Part shown: positions 44,651 through 53,048 of the stretch, piece by piece
How the letters are laid out: each line of letters starts with the position of its first letter
Position numbering within the stretch: position 1 is the first letter of the stretch
Assembly (NCBI GenBank): GCA_015063745.1
Contig: SVTO01000010.1
Span: forward strand, 1 to 62,398
Direction of reading: 5' to 3'
Source: Oscillospiraceae bacterium
GTDB lineage: Bacteria > Bacillota > Clostridia > Oscillospirales > CAG-272
DNA length: 62,398 nt
The notes under the pieces: model-generated
Database searches by the model: none
Told to the model about the DNA's origin: nothing
Seen by the model: the letters and a program-made list of their open reading frames with translations, nothing else
Translations under genes and position numbers: made by a program

Positions 44651-44688
44651 AAAAAATCCCGACGGATTCAGCCTGTCGGGGATTTTTT
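44651..44688. terminator. bidirectional terminator behind trmB
   Basis: AAATCCCGAC pairs with GTCGGGGATTT (one bulged G), with runs of A and T on both sides, 28 bases past the trmB stop. Confidence 0.85.
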
Positions 44689-44715
44689 ATGGAACTTTTG
44701 TCGTTTCGGACCGTC

Positions 44716-45450
44716 TTAGCGTTTGACTGCTTCAAGGGCCTTAATAAGTACGCCTTTTTCACTGAAATTCCGTTCGTATTCCGTCATGATGTTCCCTGAC
44801 GCTCTGTCGGAATTATGCAGGTCGCGGGTCATGAACTGCATATCGAATTCGCTGGCTTCCACGGTTTCCAGAGAATAATCGAACAGGATCTCGTTATCGG
44901 TCTTGAAATGGAAAACACCGCCCGGCTTCAGTACACGCAGGTAACTCTTCAGGAACACGGGACTTGTCAGGCGTCGGTCGGCATAGCCTTTCTTCGGCCA
45001 CGGGTCACTGAAATTGGCGTAGATATCCGATACACTGTTATCCGGCAGGTGGGACAATACTTCAGCGGCATCTCCGATAGTGAAGCGCACGTTGCCTCTG
45101 TCGGCCATGGGAATATCCCACTGTTCGCCGTAAGGACATACGGTACCGTCCGGTTTCTGCCAGCCGCCGTGATATGCGAGGGTGCCGAGTCCTCTTTCTT
45201 CCGCATATTTTTCGATAGCGCACACCATGACATCGCTGATCTTTTCTACGGCCAGATAGTTGTAATCCGGTTCGGCTTTGGAAATACCGGTGATGAATCC
45301 GCCCTTGCCGCAGCCGATCTCTATACGCAGAGGCAGGTTTTTTTCATAGCATTTCAGGAGATCGGACCAGATTTCTGCGGAATTTATGTACATTAAAGAT
45401 GAAAGGACTGTTAATCTTTCATTTCCGTACCGTTTTTTTCTCATTCTCAT
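44716..45450 (-). CDS. trmB: tRNA (guanosine(46)-N7)-methyltransferase
   Basis: TrmB puts m7G at position 46 in the variable loop of tRNAs using SAM. The Rossmann motif RIEIGCGKGGFI is near residue 44 and the catalytic region YANFSDPWPKKGYADRRLTSPVFL near 140. A C-terminal FKTDNEILFDYSLETV segment is typical. The ATG at 45450 has GGAG 11 bases upstream; the next in-frame ATG (45444) is an alternative. Monocistronic, ending at the terminator at 44651-44688. Confidence 0.95.
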   Translation of the reverse strand: MRMRKKRYGNERLTVLSSLMYINSAEIWSDLLKCYEKNLPLRIEIGCGKGGFITGISKAEPDYNYLAVEKISDVMVCAIEKYAEERGLGTLAYHGGWQKPDGTVCPYGEQWDIPMADRGNVRFTIGDAAEVLSHLPDNSVSDIYANFSDPWPKKGYADRRLTSPVFLKSYLRVLKPGGVFHFKTDNEILFDYSLETVEASEFDMQFMTRDLHNSDRASGNIMTEYERNFSEKGVLIKALEAVKR

Positions 45451-45593
45451 ATTGATTATTACTCCGTTTTTTGATAAAATATATGTAAAGCAAATTTCTT
45501 CCTGCAAAATTTGGATTTGCAAAGAGGTTTCGCATATATTATAGCATATCTTTGACAGTTTGTCTATTCTTTTTTTGAGAGGTGGATCCCGAC

Positions 45594-46364
45594 ATGGAAT
45601 TGGATGTTTTCATGAAAGTGCTGGAGTCCTCCCTGGTAAAGCACGGTGTCCCGTCGGATATGGCCGGACAGCACGCCGCTACTCTGCGCACGACCTTTAC
45701 TCAGGGCGATCTTGCCGATATTGAAAATATACGCAGTGAAGCAGAGGTGGACTCGATTGCCGCCGGTATTGCTTCCATTTTGAATAAGCATAAACCAGCC
45801 AAGCCTGCAGAGGCTCCCAAGCCTTCTCACGCCGGCGAAATGTATACGGAAAATGATGCCCCGCGGCCGATGAAGGCCAATACGTCTTCCGTCAGACCGG
45901 CTCAGAATTCAGCGGACTTTTTTGAAGCTCCGGATGGGTCTGACAGAACACCCAAGGGGACTGCGGTCTTCTGGGGTGTACTGATTCTGACGCTTCCCAT
46001 TTCCCTTGCCCTTCTGGGACTGGTGCTCGGTGCCTTTGCGTTTCTTTATATTGCCTTGATTGCAGGAATCATTGGATTCATTCTGGCGCTGATCGGTGTT
46101 GCTGCTTGCGGCGGCGGTATTGCGCTGGTTGGCATGATTTACGGTGTTACGCAGCTGTTCTCGAATGTGCCTGCGGGAATTTATGAGATCGGTCTCGGTG
46201 TTATTATCGCAGGGGCGTCTGTTTTCATTGCGGTTCTGCTGTACAATGCGGCTGTACGTTTTCTGCCCTGGGTTATGCATTGGCTGACCGTATTCTTCGG
46301 ATTTGTTATGGATCGTATCAAATATGGCTTCTGCCTGGCCAGAAGGGAGTGTTATAAGCTGTGA
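45594..46364 (+). CDS. DUF1700-like membrane protein
   Basis: A 256-residue protein with a helical N-terminus (MELDVFMKVLESSLVKHGVPSDMAGQHAATL..., about 65 residues), a Pro/Ala-rich linker and four to five membrane helices from about residue 125. The layout resembles DUF1700 (HAAS) proteins, which usually follow a PadR regulator; no such regulator is here. The ATG at 45594 lies 9 bases after AGAGGTG; a GTG at 45582 overlaps that site. Overlaps the next gene by 4 bases (GTGA), indicating coupling. Confidence 0.8.
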   Translation: MELDVFMKVLESSLVKHGVPSDMAGQHAATLRTTFTQGDLADIENIRSEAEVDSIAAGIASILNKHKPAKPAEAPKPSHAGEMYTENDAPRPMKANTSSVRPAQNSADFFEAPDGSDRTPKGTAVFWGVLILTLPISLALLGLVLGAFAFLYIALIAGIIGFILALIGVAACGGGIALVGMIYGVTQLFSNVPAGIYEIGLGVIIAGASVFIAVLLYNAAVRFLPWVMHWLTVFFGFVMDRIKYGFCLARRECYKL

Positions 46365-47272
46365 AACCCACTTCTATTATTTCTCTCATCGTTGCTGTAA
46401 TGCTGGTGATCTGCGGCAGTGTTACCTGCATGATCGCCAAGGGTATGGCGGAAGCAGACGGTAATTCCCTGTTTGCGCAGAAGCGCGGGGATGAATTTGT
46501 CAATACCGTTTCTTTGGCGGACACAGCTGTCAATGCGGTTGATCTAACCGTTACCAATGCAACCGTTTACATCCATGGCCAGAGCACCAACGCTTATGCC
46601 GAGATCATCAATTTCAATGACAACAATTATACAGTGAATACCGGGAATCAGGTATTCACATTCAAGGAAGTACCCGACCTTATTTCCATGCTGAAATTCT
46701 GGGAAAACGGTTTCTCCTTCAAGGGTATGCGCTACATTTTCAATACAAATCAGCCTTCCGCTGATGATGAAAGAAGTGTGCACATTTACCTCGGCACCTC
46801 GGATACCAAGATCAGTGAGGTTACACTCCATGCCGAAGGCTGTGACATTTATATTGACAATGTCAGCACCGGTTACGACTTCAAGCTGTTCTTGGAAGAC
46901 TGCAATGTAGCTATGGATACGATCAGTCTGACCAATGAGCTGGCTGTGGTCGGTGAAAATATTTCTATGGATGTCAGCGGATGTCTGTTCGGAAAAATCA
47001 GCGTTCAGTCCACCGCTTTGCATATGAATCTGTCGGATATTCTGGTTTCCGTTTCTGCGGATATCCGGTATGACACGGGTGATGTGGACATTTCCCTGCC
47101 CGCCGGTGCTTTGACCGGCTGTAAGATGAATCTGCAGGCTCTGAACAACGGTTCTGTTACAGTGAATGGAAATATGCTCGGTTCTTCCTATTCCGTCGAA
47201 GGCGAAGGTATTGTCTGGACAATTCATGCGGAAGAAGGCGGCAGTATCCGGATCGCGGACACCAATTCTTAA
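46361..47272 (+). CDS. membrane-anchored DUF4097-like beta-repeat protein
   Basis: A 303-residue protein with an N-terminal hydrophobic segment (IISLIVAVMLVICGSVTCMIAKG, about 4-26) and a repetitive beta-strand domain (DLTVTNATVYIHGQS, VTLHAEGCDIYIDNV, FLEDCNVAMDTISL, MDVSGCLFGKISV) like DUF4097 putative adhesin folds. It starts at GTG inside the stop of the upstream gene. A DUF1700 plus DUF4097 pair is a known arrangement in Firmicutes. The function is unknown; a surface or envelope sensor is a guess. Confidence 0.8.
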   Translation: MKPTSIISLIVAVMLVICGSVTCMIAKGMAEADGNSLFAQKRGDEFVNTVSLADTAVNAVDLTVTNATVYIHGQSTNAYAEIINFNDNNYTVNTGNQVFTFKEVPDLISMLKFWENGFSFKGMRYIFNTNQPSADDERSVHIYLGTSDTKISEVTLHAEGCDIYIDNVSTGYDFKLFLEDCNVAMDTISLTNELAVVGENISMDVSGCLFGKISVQSTALHMNLSDILVSVSADIRYDTGDVDISLPAGALTGCKMNLQALNNGSVTVNGNMLGSSYSVEGEGIVWTIHAEEGGSIRIADTNS

Positions 47273-47311
47273 TCAGTTCAATCTTTTTATTCAAAATTAC
47301 GGAGGTTTAAA

Positions 47312-47572
47312 ATGGAATTTTCTTATAAAACAAAGGGTACCTGCAGTTCTATGATTTCTTTCACTCTGGAAGACGGTATCGTAAAGAACGTGGTATTTAC
47401 CGGCGGCTGCAACGGTAATCTGAAGGCAATTTCCAAGCTGGTAGAAGGCATGGAAGCGAAAAAGGTTATTTCCCTTCTTTCCGGCAACACCTGCGGTTTC
47501 AAGCCCACTTCCTGCGGCGATCAGCTTGCCTGCGGTCTCAAGGAAGCTCTGGCACAGGCTGCCGGTGTTTGA
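47312..47572 (+). CDS. TSCPD-domain protein (TIGR03905 family)
   Basis: An 86-residue protein, nearly all of it a TSCPD domain: SYKTKGTCSSMISFTLEDGIVKNVVFTGGCNGNLKAISKLVEGM and CGFKPTSCGDQLACGLKEAL, with conserved cysteines that may bind metal or iron-sulfur. The same domain occurs in some ribonucleotide reductases and related proteins; the stand-alone version has no known function. GGAGG lies 8 bases before the ATG. Probably cotranscribed with its neighbours. Confidence 0.88.
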   Translation: MEFSYKTKGTCSSMISFTLEDGIVKNVVFTGGCNGNLKAISKLVEGMEAKKVISLLSGNTCGFKPTSCGDQLACGLKEALAQAAGV

Positions 47573-47604
47573 TTACATAACGCTTAGGATTGAGGTATAC
47601 TATT

Positions 47605-48792
47605 ATGACCAAGCAGGAATTGATTCTTTCTTTTTTTGAAAAGAGCGGTGGTATTCTTCCTCTGATTCCCATTTTTGTGCCCAGAAGATTCGGCAGTGCC
47701 GGACGGAGACTGAGACTGCATCCCGATGATTATTACGCCCTTGGCACAAAACGCGGTTCAATCAAGGAACGCTGGTTTTCTTCCGTTATTGCAGCGATGA
47801 ATGGTGCCGATGCTGCTCCCGACGAAGGTATGAGCTATGTGGATATGGGGAATAACACGGAGCCCATAACCTTAAAGGATTTTGTGGATACGCTTAAGGG
47901 GGAGCTTATTGGGGACGGATGCTTTGCCAAGCACGGTACCTGGCCCATGTATTCCAAATTCTTCGACTATGAAGGACCGCTGTTCCATCATATGCACCTT
48001 GGTTTCGAGGATGCTGCAAGAGTTGGAAAAATCGGCAAGCCCGAAGCTTATTATTATCCGCCACAGTACAATAATTATCCCGGTACTTTCCCGCATACAT
48101 ATTTCGGTTTTTCTCCCGAAGTTACGAAGGAGGAAGTACGTGACAGACTGGCTAAGTTTACCGAAGAAGATACGAGAATCACGGAGATCTCCCGTGCGTA
48201 CCGTATTGAGCTCGGTACCGGTTGGTATACTGCTCCCGGTGTGGTACATGCGCCCGGCTCCTATCTGACATATGAACCTCAGTGGAATTCCGATGTGAAT
48301 GCCGTATTTGAAAACATTACAGCCGGCGAAATTTACGGTGAGGATTTCTTATACGAAAATGTACCGGATGATCTCAAGGGCAATCCCGATGCTGTAATCG
48401 ATATGATGGACTGGGAAAAGAATGTGGATCCCGATTACCGGCAGCATTTCTTCCGCCCGGCGGTTGTACTTGCCGAAACAGAGGCTTATGTGGAGAAACA
48501 CATCGTGTATGACAACCCTTATGTGGAAGCCAAGGAACTTACCGTCAATCCCGGATGCGAGGTCTGTGTGCCCGAAAACACGGCTTACGGATGCATTGTG
48601 GTTCAGGGCTACGGCATGATGAACGATCATCCCTGTTCTGTGGCTACCATGCTCCGTTTTGGACAGAAGAGTGAGGATGAGTTCTTCGTTTCCGCCAAAG
48701 CCGCTGCTGCCGGTGTTCGTATCAGAAACTGCAGCAAAACCGATCCTTTGGTAATTCTGAAGCATTTCCCTTCCATTGCAGAACAGCAGTAA
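47605..48792 (+). CDS. cupin-type protein, class I mannose-6-phosphate isomerase-like
   Basis: A 395-residue cytosolic protein with a cupin-like metal site (LFHHMHLGFEDAARVG near 130) and a second conserved region TGWYTAPGVVHAPGSYLTYEPQWNSDVNAVFEN near 210-240, ending in a C-terminal beta domain (KELTVNPGCEVCVPENTAYGCIVVQGYG). This resembles class I mannose-6-phosphate isomerases and sugar-binding cupins, but the substrate is not certain. The ATG at 47605 is used because GAGG lies 9 bases upstream. The last gene of its group; it ends at a strong bidirectional terminator. Confidence 0.82.
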   Translation: MTKQELILSFFEKSGGILPLIPIFVPRRFGSAGRRLRLHPDDYYALGTKRGSIKERWFSSVIAAMNGADAAPDEGMSYVDMGNNTEPITLKDFVDTLKGELIGDGCFAKHGTWPMYSKFFDYEGPLFHHMHLGFEDAARVGKIGKPEAYYYPPQYNNYPGTFPHTYFGFSPEVTKEEVRDRLAKFTEEDTRITEISRAYRIELGTGWYTAPGVVHAPGSYLTYEPQWNSDVNAVFENITAGEIYGEDFLYENVPDDLKGNPDAVIDMMDWEKNVDPDYRQHFFRPAVVLAETEAYVEKHIVYDNPYVEAKELTVNPGCEVCVPENTAYGCIVVQGYGMMNDHPCSVATMLRFGQKSEDEFFVSAKAAAAGVRIRNCSKTDPLVILKHFPSIAEQQ

Positions 48793-48802
48793 TTTAACAG
48801 AT

Positions 48803-48847
48803 AAAAGAAACCGGAATATCCGCATATTGGATGTTCCGGTTTCTTTT
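48803..48847. terminator. bidirectional terminator
   Basis: A perfect 14-bp stem (48803-48816 with 48834-48847) between the cupin gene (+) and the MFS gene (-). Confidence 0.92.
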
Positions 48848-48849
48848 AA

Positions 48850-50073
48850 TTAGAATTTCTGCGGTAATTTTTTCATGACTGCCACGAGTAACAGCATCAA
48901 TAGCGGAAACACTGCAGCGGCAAGGAGCCCGTAGCGAATTGCCTGACTTTCTACGGCGGCTGTGATCACCTGCTGAGTACTCAGGTATATATCGGACACT
49001 TTACCGGTCAGCCAGGGACCAACGGAACAACCCAGGTCTCCGCCCAATGCCAGGAGGGAGAACAGAACGGGGCCTGCTTTATAGTTGTATTTCCGGGATG
49101 TAAAGGAAAGCATACCGGGCCACATCAGGCTGACGCCGAAGCCGCACAGGGCGCATCCTGCCAGAGCTACGGGTGCTGCCGGCACGAACACGGTAAGGAG
49201 GTAACAGAGGATCGTAAATCCTGCACAGGCCATAAGGGCTTTTTCGATGTTGATCTTTTCACCGAAAATGCCGTATACGGTTCTGCCAATGCCCATGAAG
49301 AATGCGAACAGGCAGGGGCCGAGGAGGTCTCCCGCAACTTTCGGGATACCAAGACCCCGTTCGGCAAAGAGGGACGCCCACTGGGCCATGGCAAGTTCAG
49401 CGGCGCCGCTGCAGATCATCAGAAGAAGAGCTACAACGAATACGGGGGATCTGAGAAATTTTCCGATTCCGTAATGCTTCTGTTCCTGTTCGATATTGAC
49501 CAGAGGAACCACGGCAAAACGGAAGATATTATAGAGCGGAAGCAGTGCCCAGATGATGGGAATCACAAACCAGAAACGGTCTCCGATGAGGGTAAGGATT
49601 ATGGTTGTAATGATTACAACGATCATCTGTCCCCAGGAATAGAAGGAATGTAGCAGACTCATGGCGGAATCCTTGGCTTCTCCGGGCAGCGCATCTACGA
49701 TGGGGCTGATAACCACTTCGATCAGTCCGCCGCCTATGGAATAGAGCATCATGGAGATCAGAATGCCTGTGTAGGGATCCATGATCTGCGGCAGAATACC
49801 CAGACATGTCAGGCCTGCAGCTGCAAATATATGAGCCGTTACTGCGGTTACACGATAACCGAGAATGGATACAAATTTGATCATAAGAGCGTCTACGATG
49901 ATTTGTACAATAAAGGTAAACAGCACCAGATTAGCGATTTGTTCATAGTCGATTGCAAATCGGTTCTGGAAAATCACGAAAAACAGGGGGGCGAGATTTA
50001 CAACTATTGCCTGGGTAATATAGCCGAGATAACAGGCATGAAGGGTTGCGGTGAATTTGGAATTTTTACTCAT
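48850..50073 (-). CDS. MFS transporter
   Basis: A 407-residue major facilitator permease with 12 hydrophobic segments and a central loop (NIEQEQKHYGIGKFL, about 200). It is similar in type to FucP/sugar-proton symporters, but the substrate is not readable. The ATG at 50073 (11 bases after AGGAG) is preferred; an ATG at 50082 sits only 2 bases after it. It is convergent with the cupin gene, so a shared sugar pathway is possible but not shown. Confidence 0.9.
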   Translation of the reverse strand: MSKNSKFTATLHACYLGYITQAIVVNLAPLFFVIFQNRFAIDYEQIANLVLFTFIVQIIVDALMIKFVSILGYRVTAVTAHIFAAAGLTCLGILPQIMDPYTGILISMMLYSIGGGLIEVVISPIVDALPGEAKDSAMSLLHSFYSWGQMIVVIITTIILTLIGDRFWFVIPIIWALLPLYNIFRFAVVPLVNIEQEQKHYGIGKFLRSPVFVVALLLMICSGAAELAMAQWASLFAERGLGIPKVAGDLLGPCLFAFFMGIGRTVYGIFGEKINIEKALMACAGFTILCYLLTVFVPAAPVALAGCALCGFGVSLMWPGMLSFTSRKYNYKAGPVLFSLLALGGDLGCSVGPWLTGKVSDIYLSTQQVITAAVESQAIRYGLLAAAVFPLLMLLLVAVMKKLPQKF

Positions 50074-50128
50074 ATGTGTCATTTCTCCTGGTCAGGTGCG
50101 GGATTGGACGAGTTGTTTTTGCAAGCCG

Positions 50129-50160
50129 CGGGGAGATACCCTTTGAAAAGTATCTCCCCG
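50129..50160 (-). terminator. hairpin after the SpoIID-domain gene
   Basis: A perfect 11-bp stem (50129-50139 with 50150-50160) without a clear T run. Probably a weak terminator or an RNA-stabilising hairpin. Confidence 0.6.
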
Positions 50161-50186
50161 TAGTTTTCAGTCAGTGTCATCGCCGT

Positions 50187-52253
50187 TCAACGTGCACGTG
50201 TGTAATGTACGATTTTTATACCTTTGAAGTAGGCAGTCAGGATGTCTTCGGCGGAATAACCCATGAGCGCAAGGTCATATGCGCCGTATTGGCTGATTCC
50301 GACGCCGTGTCCCCATCCCTTTCCGACGATAATAAAGTTATCCGGATCATCTGCGTAGGCGATCTTGTATTTCACTTCATCGTTGGATTTGCCGGGAATG
50401 GTTTCGGTTACGTGGGTTTCTTCTTCCTCTTCTTCGGATTCGGAATATTCCGGTACTTCGCCGGTAAATGCTGCGGCGTTGGCACTGGAAATAACGAAGA
50501 TGTCACGGCGTTCGTACTCGGTTGTGTCACCGCTGCCGGTCAGTACGGTGATACTGTCTTCGATATCGGACACGTATTCGTCCTGATAGGTCAGTACGTG
50601 ATAGTCGAACAGATTGATATATCCGTAATCCTTATCATATTCGCCGGATTCATAGTAGTCGTTTCTGCTTTCGTCCTTGGAGGAGGAAGAGCCGCCGAGG
50701 TTATCGCTTACCACATTTTCAGTGTATTCCACACTGCCCTTTCCGATGACAAAATTGGCACTCTTGACATAGGGTGTGAGCGATGTGCGGACGTCTTCAC
50801 TGCTCTCTATCAGAACGGAATTGCCGTAGACGTCCTTCACCTTCAGCTGATAGATATAGGTGGAGTTCTTTGCCAGTTTCACAATATCTACGGATGCGAC
50901 AGCTTTGCGGATTTCCGTGTAACCGGCCTGATTGAGGCGGGATGCGAGATTTTCCGGGCTGATTTCCGTGATCCAGAAACCGTTGTCGTGGTTGGTATAG
51001 TCTTCCCAGGGCGTTTCCATGGCCTGCAGGTACGGAATATCCTTGGTTCCGCCCCAGGCATCCTTTGCGCTGACGGTTACACCGCCCATGCTGGAAGAAT
51101 AGTAGGCGGTTACGATCTCATTATTATAGGTCATAACCTGTCCGGCAGTTCCCAGGACGGCGTCCATGATATTTCCGTTGATTCGTCCGGCACCTTTGTA
51201 TACCTGGCAGTGTGCGTTGTTACATAAGCCAAATGAATTCGCGCTGTGACGGGTCAGGTGGGTCATGGTGTAGGAACGGACGGTAACAGCAAAGGCTTTC
51301 AGTGTTTCCAGAGGCCATGTATTGTTCAATTCATAGGGCAGTACACCGGCGATATAGGCTTCCAGAGGGACAATGTTGATCAGAGAAACACCGTCAACGG
51401 AACCGTTTTGGGCGCGGATATAGGTGAATACACCGTCGTACACATTGGCCGCAGGTGTCTTTATGTATGTGTTGCCGTAGATGTCCTCCTGCGCCTTCAG
51501 ACCAAGGTTGGATTCATCACCGCAGTCATATTCAAACAGAATTGCATCCGTATTCGGATCGATTACGGAAACGGATGTTTTGCTGGCACCGGTTACGTAT
51601 ACCACTTCGTTCGGGTAGACGGATTTTACGGTTTCCAGATATTCCTCAGCCTGTCCCCATGTGGTAAAGGTGCCGATACGCAGAGTGTAGCCGGTATAAA
51701 CATAGGCGGGGATAACGGGAACACCGGCACTTGCAAACGTAGAATGTGCATCGGCATACATTGCTTCGTATTCTTCCCTGTCGTACTTGTCGCAGTCCAC
51801 CTGAATGTGGAAGCCGCCGACCACAGCATTGGCCGCGCTGTCGGCAACGGTATAGGTCATGTTGCTTTTGCTCAGATTTGCGTCGGTGGTTACGGCAACC
51901 TTGGTATTGTTCAGTTCCCAGATGGGAATGAAATTGTCCGTACGTGCATCCGTGATACCGACGATATAACCGTTTGTGGTGGTAGTCTCAAAGCCTACTG
52001 TAATATTTGAGCCGTATGTCAGGCCTACACGAACAAGAACATCCTCGTCAGCCGACAACGAGGATGTATCTACAGGAATGGTTTCGGTAATTTCGGAATC
52101 GGCAGATATGGTTGTCGCCAGCAGGTAAATGGTATAGTATGCCATACCGCCTACCATCAGAATGGCGAGAAGAAGCGCCATGATACGCACAAACAGTTTT
52201 TTTCTGTCTTCTCTTGTGCGGCGCGGTTTATTGTTTTCAGTTTCCCTTGACAA
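50187..52253 (-). CDS. SpoIID/LytB domain protein, membrane-anchored
   Basis: A 688-residue protein with a cytoplasmic basic N-terminus, one membrane helix (about 25-50), a SPOR-like region near 145-225 (FHIQVDCDKYDREE..GYTLRIGTFTTWGQAEEYLE), then the SpoIID/LytB domain (PLEAYIAGVLPYELNNTWPLETLKAFAVTVRSY near 295, YYSSSMGG near 375, and the C-terminal GKGWGHGVGISQYGA near 650). SpoIID-type enzymes are peptidoglycan lytic transglycosylases. An acidic insert of about 130 residues splits the domain before the GHGVG motif. It starts at TTG (52253) behind AGAGGAG inside the upstream gene, overlapping it by 17 bases. Confidence 0.88.
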   Translation of the reverse strand: MSRETENNKPRRTREDRKKLFVRIMALLLAILMVGGMAYYTIYLLATTISADSEITETIPVDTSSLSADEDVLVRVGLTYGSNITVGFETTTTNGYIVGITDARTDNFIPIWELNNTKVAVTTDANLSKSNMTYTVADSAANAVVGGFHIQVDCDKYDREEYEAMYADAHSTFASAGVPVIPAYVYTGYTLRIGTFTTWGQAEEYLETVKSVYPNEVVYVTGASKTSVSVIDPNTDAILFEYDCGDESNLGLKAQEDIYGNTYIKTPAANVYDGVFTYIRAQNGSVDGVSLINIVPLEAYIAGVLPYELNNTWPLETLKAFAVTVRSYTMTHLTRHSANSFGLCNNAHCQVYKGAGRINGNIMDAVLGTAGQVMTYNNEIVTAYYSSSMGGVTVSAKDAWGGTKDIPYLQAMETPWEDYTNHDNGFWITEISPENLASRLNQAGYTEIRKAVASVDIVKLAKNSTYIYQLKVKDVYGNSVLIESSEDVRTSLTPYVKSANFVIGKGSVEYTENVVSDNLGGSSSSKDESRNDYYESGEYDKDYGYINLFDYHVLTYQDEYVSDIEDSITVLTGSGDTTEYERRDIFVISSANAAAFTGEVPEYSESEEEEEETHVTETIPGKSNDEVKYKIAYADDPDNFIIVGKGWGHGVGISQYGAYDLALMGYSAEDILTAYFKGIKIVHYTRAR

Positions 52254-52875
52254 TGGTGTATTCTCCTCTGATCATAATGAATACGGATTCGGATGCTGCA
52301 CGGATACCGCGGCCGTCTCCTCTGGGAATCAGGCACATATGGTTCTTGACAAGCTCTTGACCGTTATAGATTTCGTCTGCATCGGTATAGTCTGCAAGGC
52401 CCTGTGTCGGATCGGGTGCGATGCATACGGCTTTGCCTGCACGGAGCATAATGTCGCAGGCACCTTCCGCATATACACAGTCGCCGTTTGTCAGTTCGAT
52501 AACTTCGTATGTAGTAACGGGCGGGCGAGTATCGATCACAGGCTCGGTTTCCGGTTCTGTCTCGGGTTCGGTCTCCGGCTCGGTTTCGGGTTCTGTTTCA
52601 GGTTCGGTTTCCGGCGCTTCGGTATCTTCACCGGGAACATAGTTTTCGGAAAGTTCTTCGATAGTGTTTTCCAGTTCTTCCAGCTTTGCGTTCAGTTCGT
52701 CGATCTTTTTGGTGTATTCTTTTTCAATGGAAGGACGGAAAATATCGGTCAGGTAACTCAGGGAAACAATGGGGTCTTCCGAGCTGTCGTAGGATGCGGC
52801 AAATACTGTCATGGCAAGCAGGGATGCTGCTGCAATCGCACCTGCCGTTATACGTAATCTTTTCTTATTATTCAT
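52237..52875 (-). CDS. secreted coiled-coil protein with ETEP repeat
   Basis: A 212-residue protein with an N-terminal membrane or signal segment (RITAGAIAAASLLAMTVFA, about 7-25), a coiled coil (KEYTKKIDELNAKLEELENTIEELSENY), a spacer of six ETEP tetrapeptides and a C-terminal domain of about 95 residues. No known enzyme motif is seen. The ATG at 52875 is used (AAGG 9 bases upstream). Its end overlaps the start of the SpoIID-domain gene by 17 bases, so the two are translationally coupled and probably act together at the envelope. Confidence 0.8.
   Translation of the reverse strand: MNNKKRLRITAGAIAAASLLAMTVFAASYDSSEDPIVSLSYLTDIFRPSIEKEYTKKIDELNAKLEELENTIEELSENYVPGEDTEAPETEPETEPETEPETEPETEPETEPVIDTRPPVTTYEVIELTNGDCVYAEGACDIMLRAGKAVCIAPDPTQGLADYTDADEIYNGQELVKNHMCLIPRGDGRGIRAASESVFIMIRGEYTIVKGN
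52540..52611 (-). repeat. six 12-bp repeats encoding ETEP
   Basis: Six consecutive Glu-Thr-Glu-Pro units. The DNA copies differ at third codon positions, so the repeat is old or selected at protein level. Confidence 0.85.
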
Positions 52876-52936
52876 GGGTAATAACCTTTCTTTTTTGAAA
52901 TCGCCCGTTGGATCTCCAAAATCCATCACGCCCTAT

Positions 52937-52965
52937 ATTATAATGCAATTTGCAAAAAAATGCAA
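52937..52965 (-). promoter_or_regulatory. sigma-A promoter of the ETEP/SpoIID operon
   Basis: Minus-strand TTGCAT (52960-52965), a 17-bp spacer and perfect TATAAT (52937-52942). The -35 box lies in the 3' arm of the terminator behind the topoisomerase gene. Confidence 0.75.
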
Positions 52966-53032
52966 GGGAACGGGCAGATATTCACACCAAATTTACATAT
53001 TCGGCAGAATTTTCCGCTGTTTTCCCTTGCAT
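52960..53032 (-). terminator. terminator of topoisomerase gene, overlapping the next promoter
   Basis: An 11-bp perfect stem (53022-53032 with 52960-52970) around a 51-base loop, followed on the minus strand by six T residues. The stem end and T run double as -35 box and spacer of the promoter at 52937-52965. Confidence 0.7.
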
Positions 53033-53048
53033 TTATCTTTGTTTTTCG

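Larger units (their letters stand above)
44562..44688 (+). ncRNA. candidate small RNA antisense to the DUF6323-like leader
   Basis: Proposed from a + strand promoter (44527-44555) and a Rho-independent terminator (44651-44688), with no ORF of note between. The predicted length is about 127 nt. A 9-bp perfect inverted repeat (44564-44572 with 44586-44594) forms a hairpin at its 5' end. The first about 27 nt would be complementary to the start of the opposite transcript. Confidence 0.35.

Noticed and set aside
52540-52611. Short direct repeats considered as a CRISPR-like array
   Set aside because: The 12-bp units are contiguous, in frame and encode ETEP; there are no spacers.
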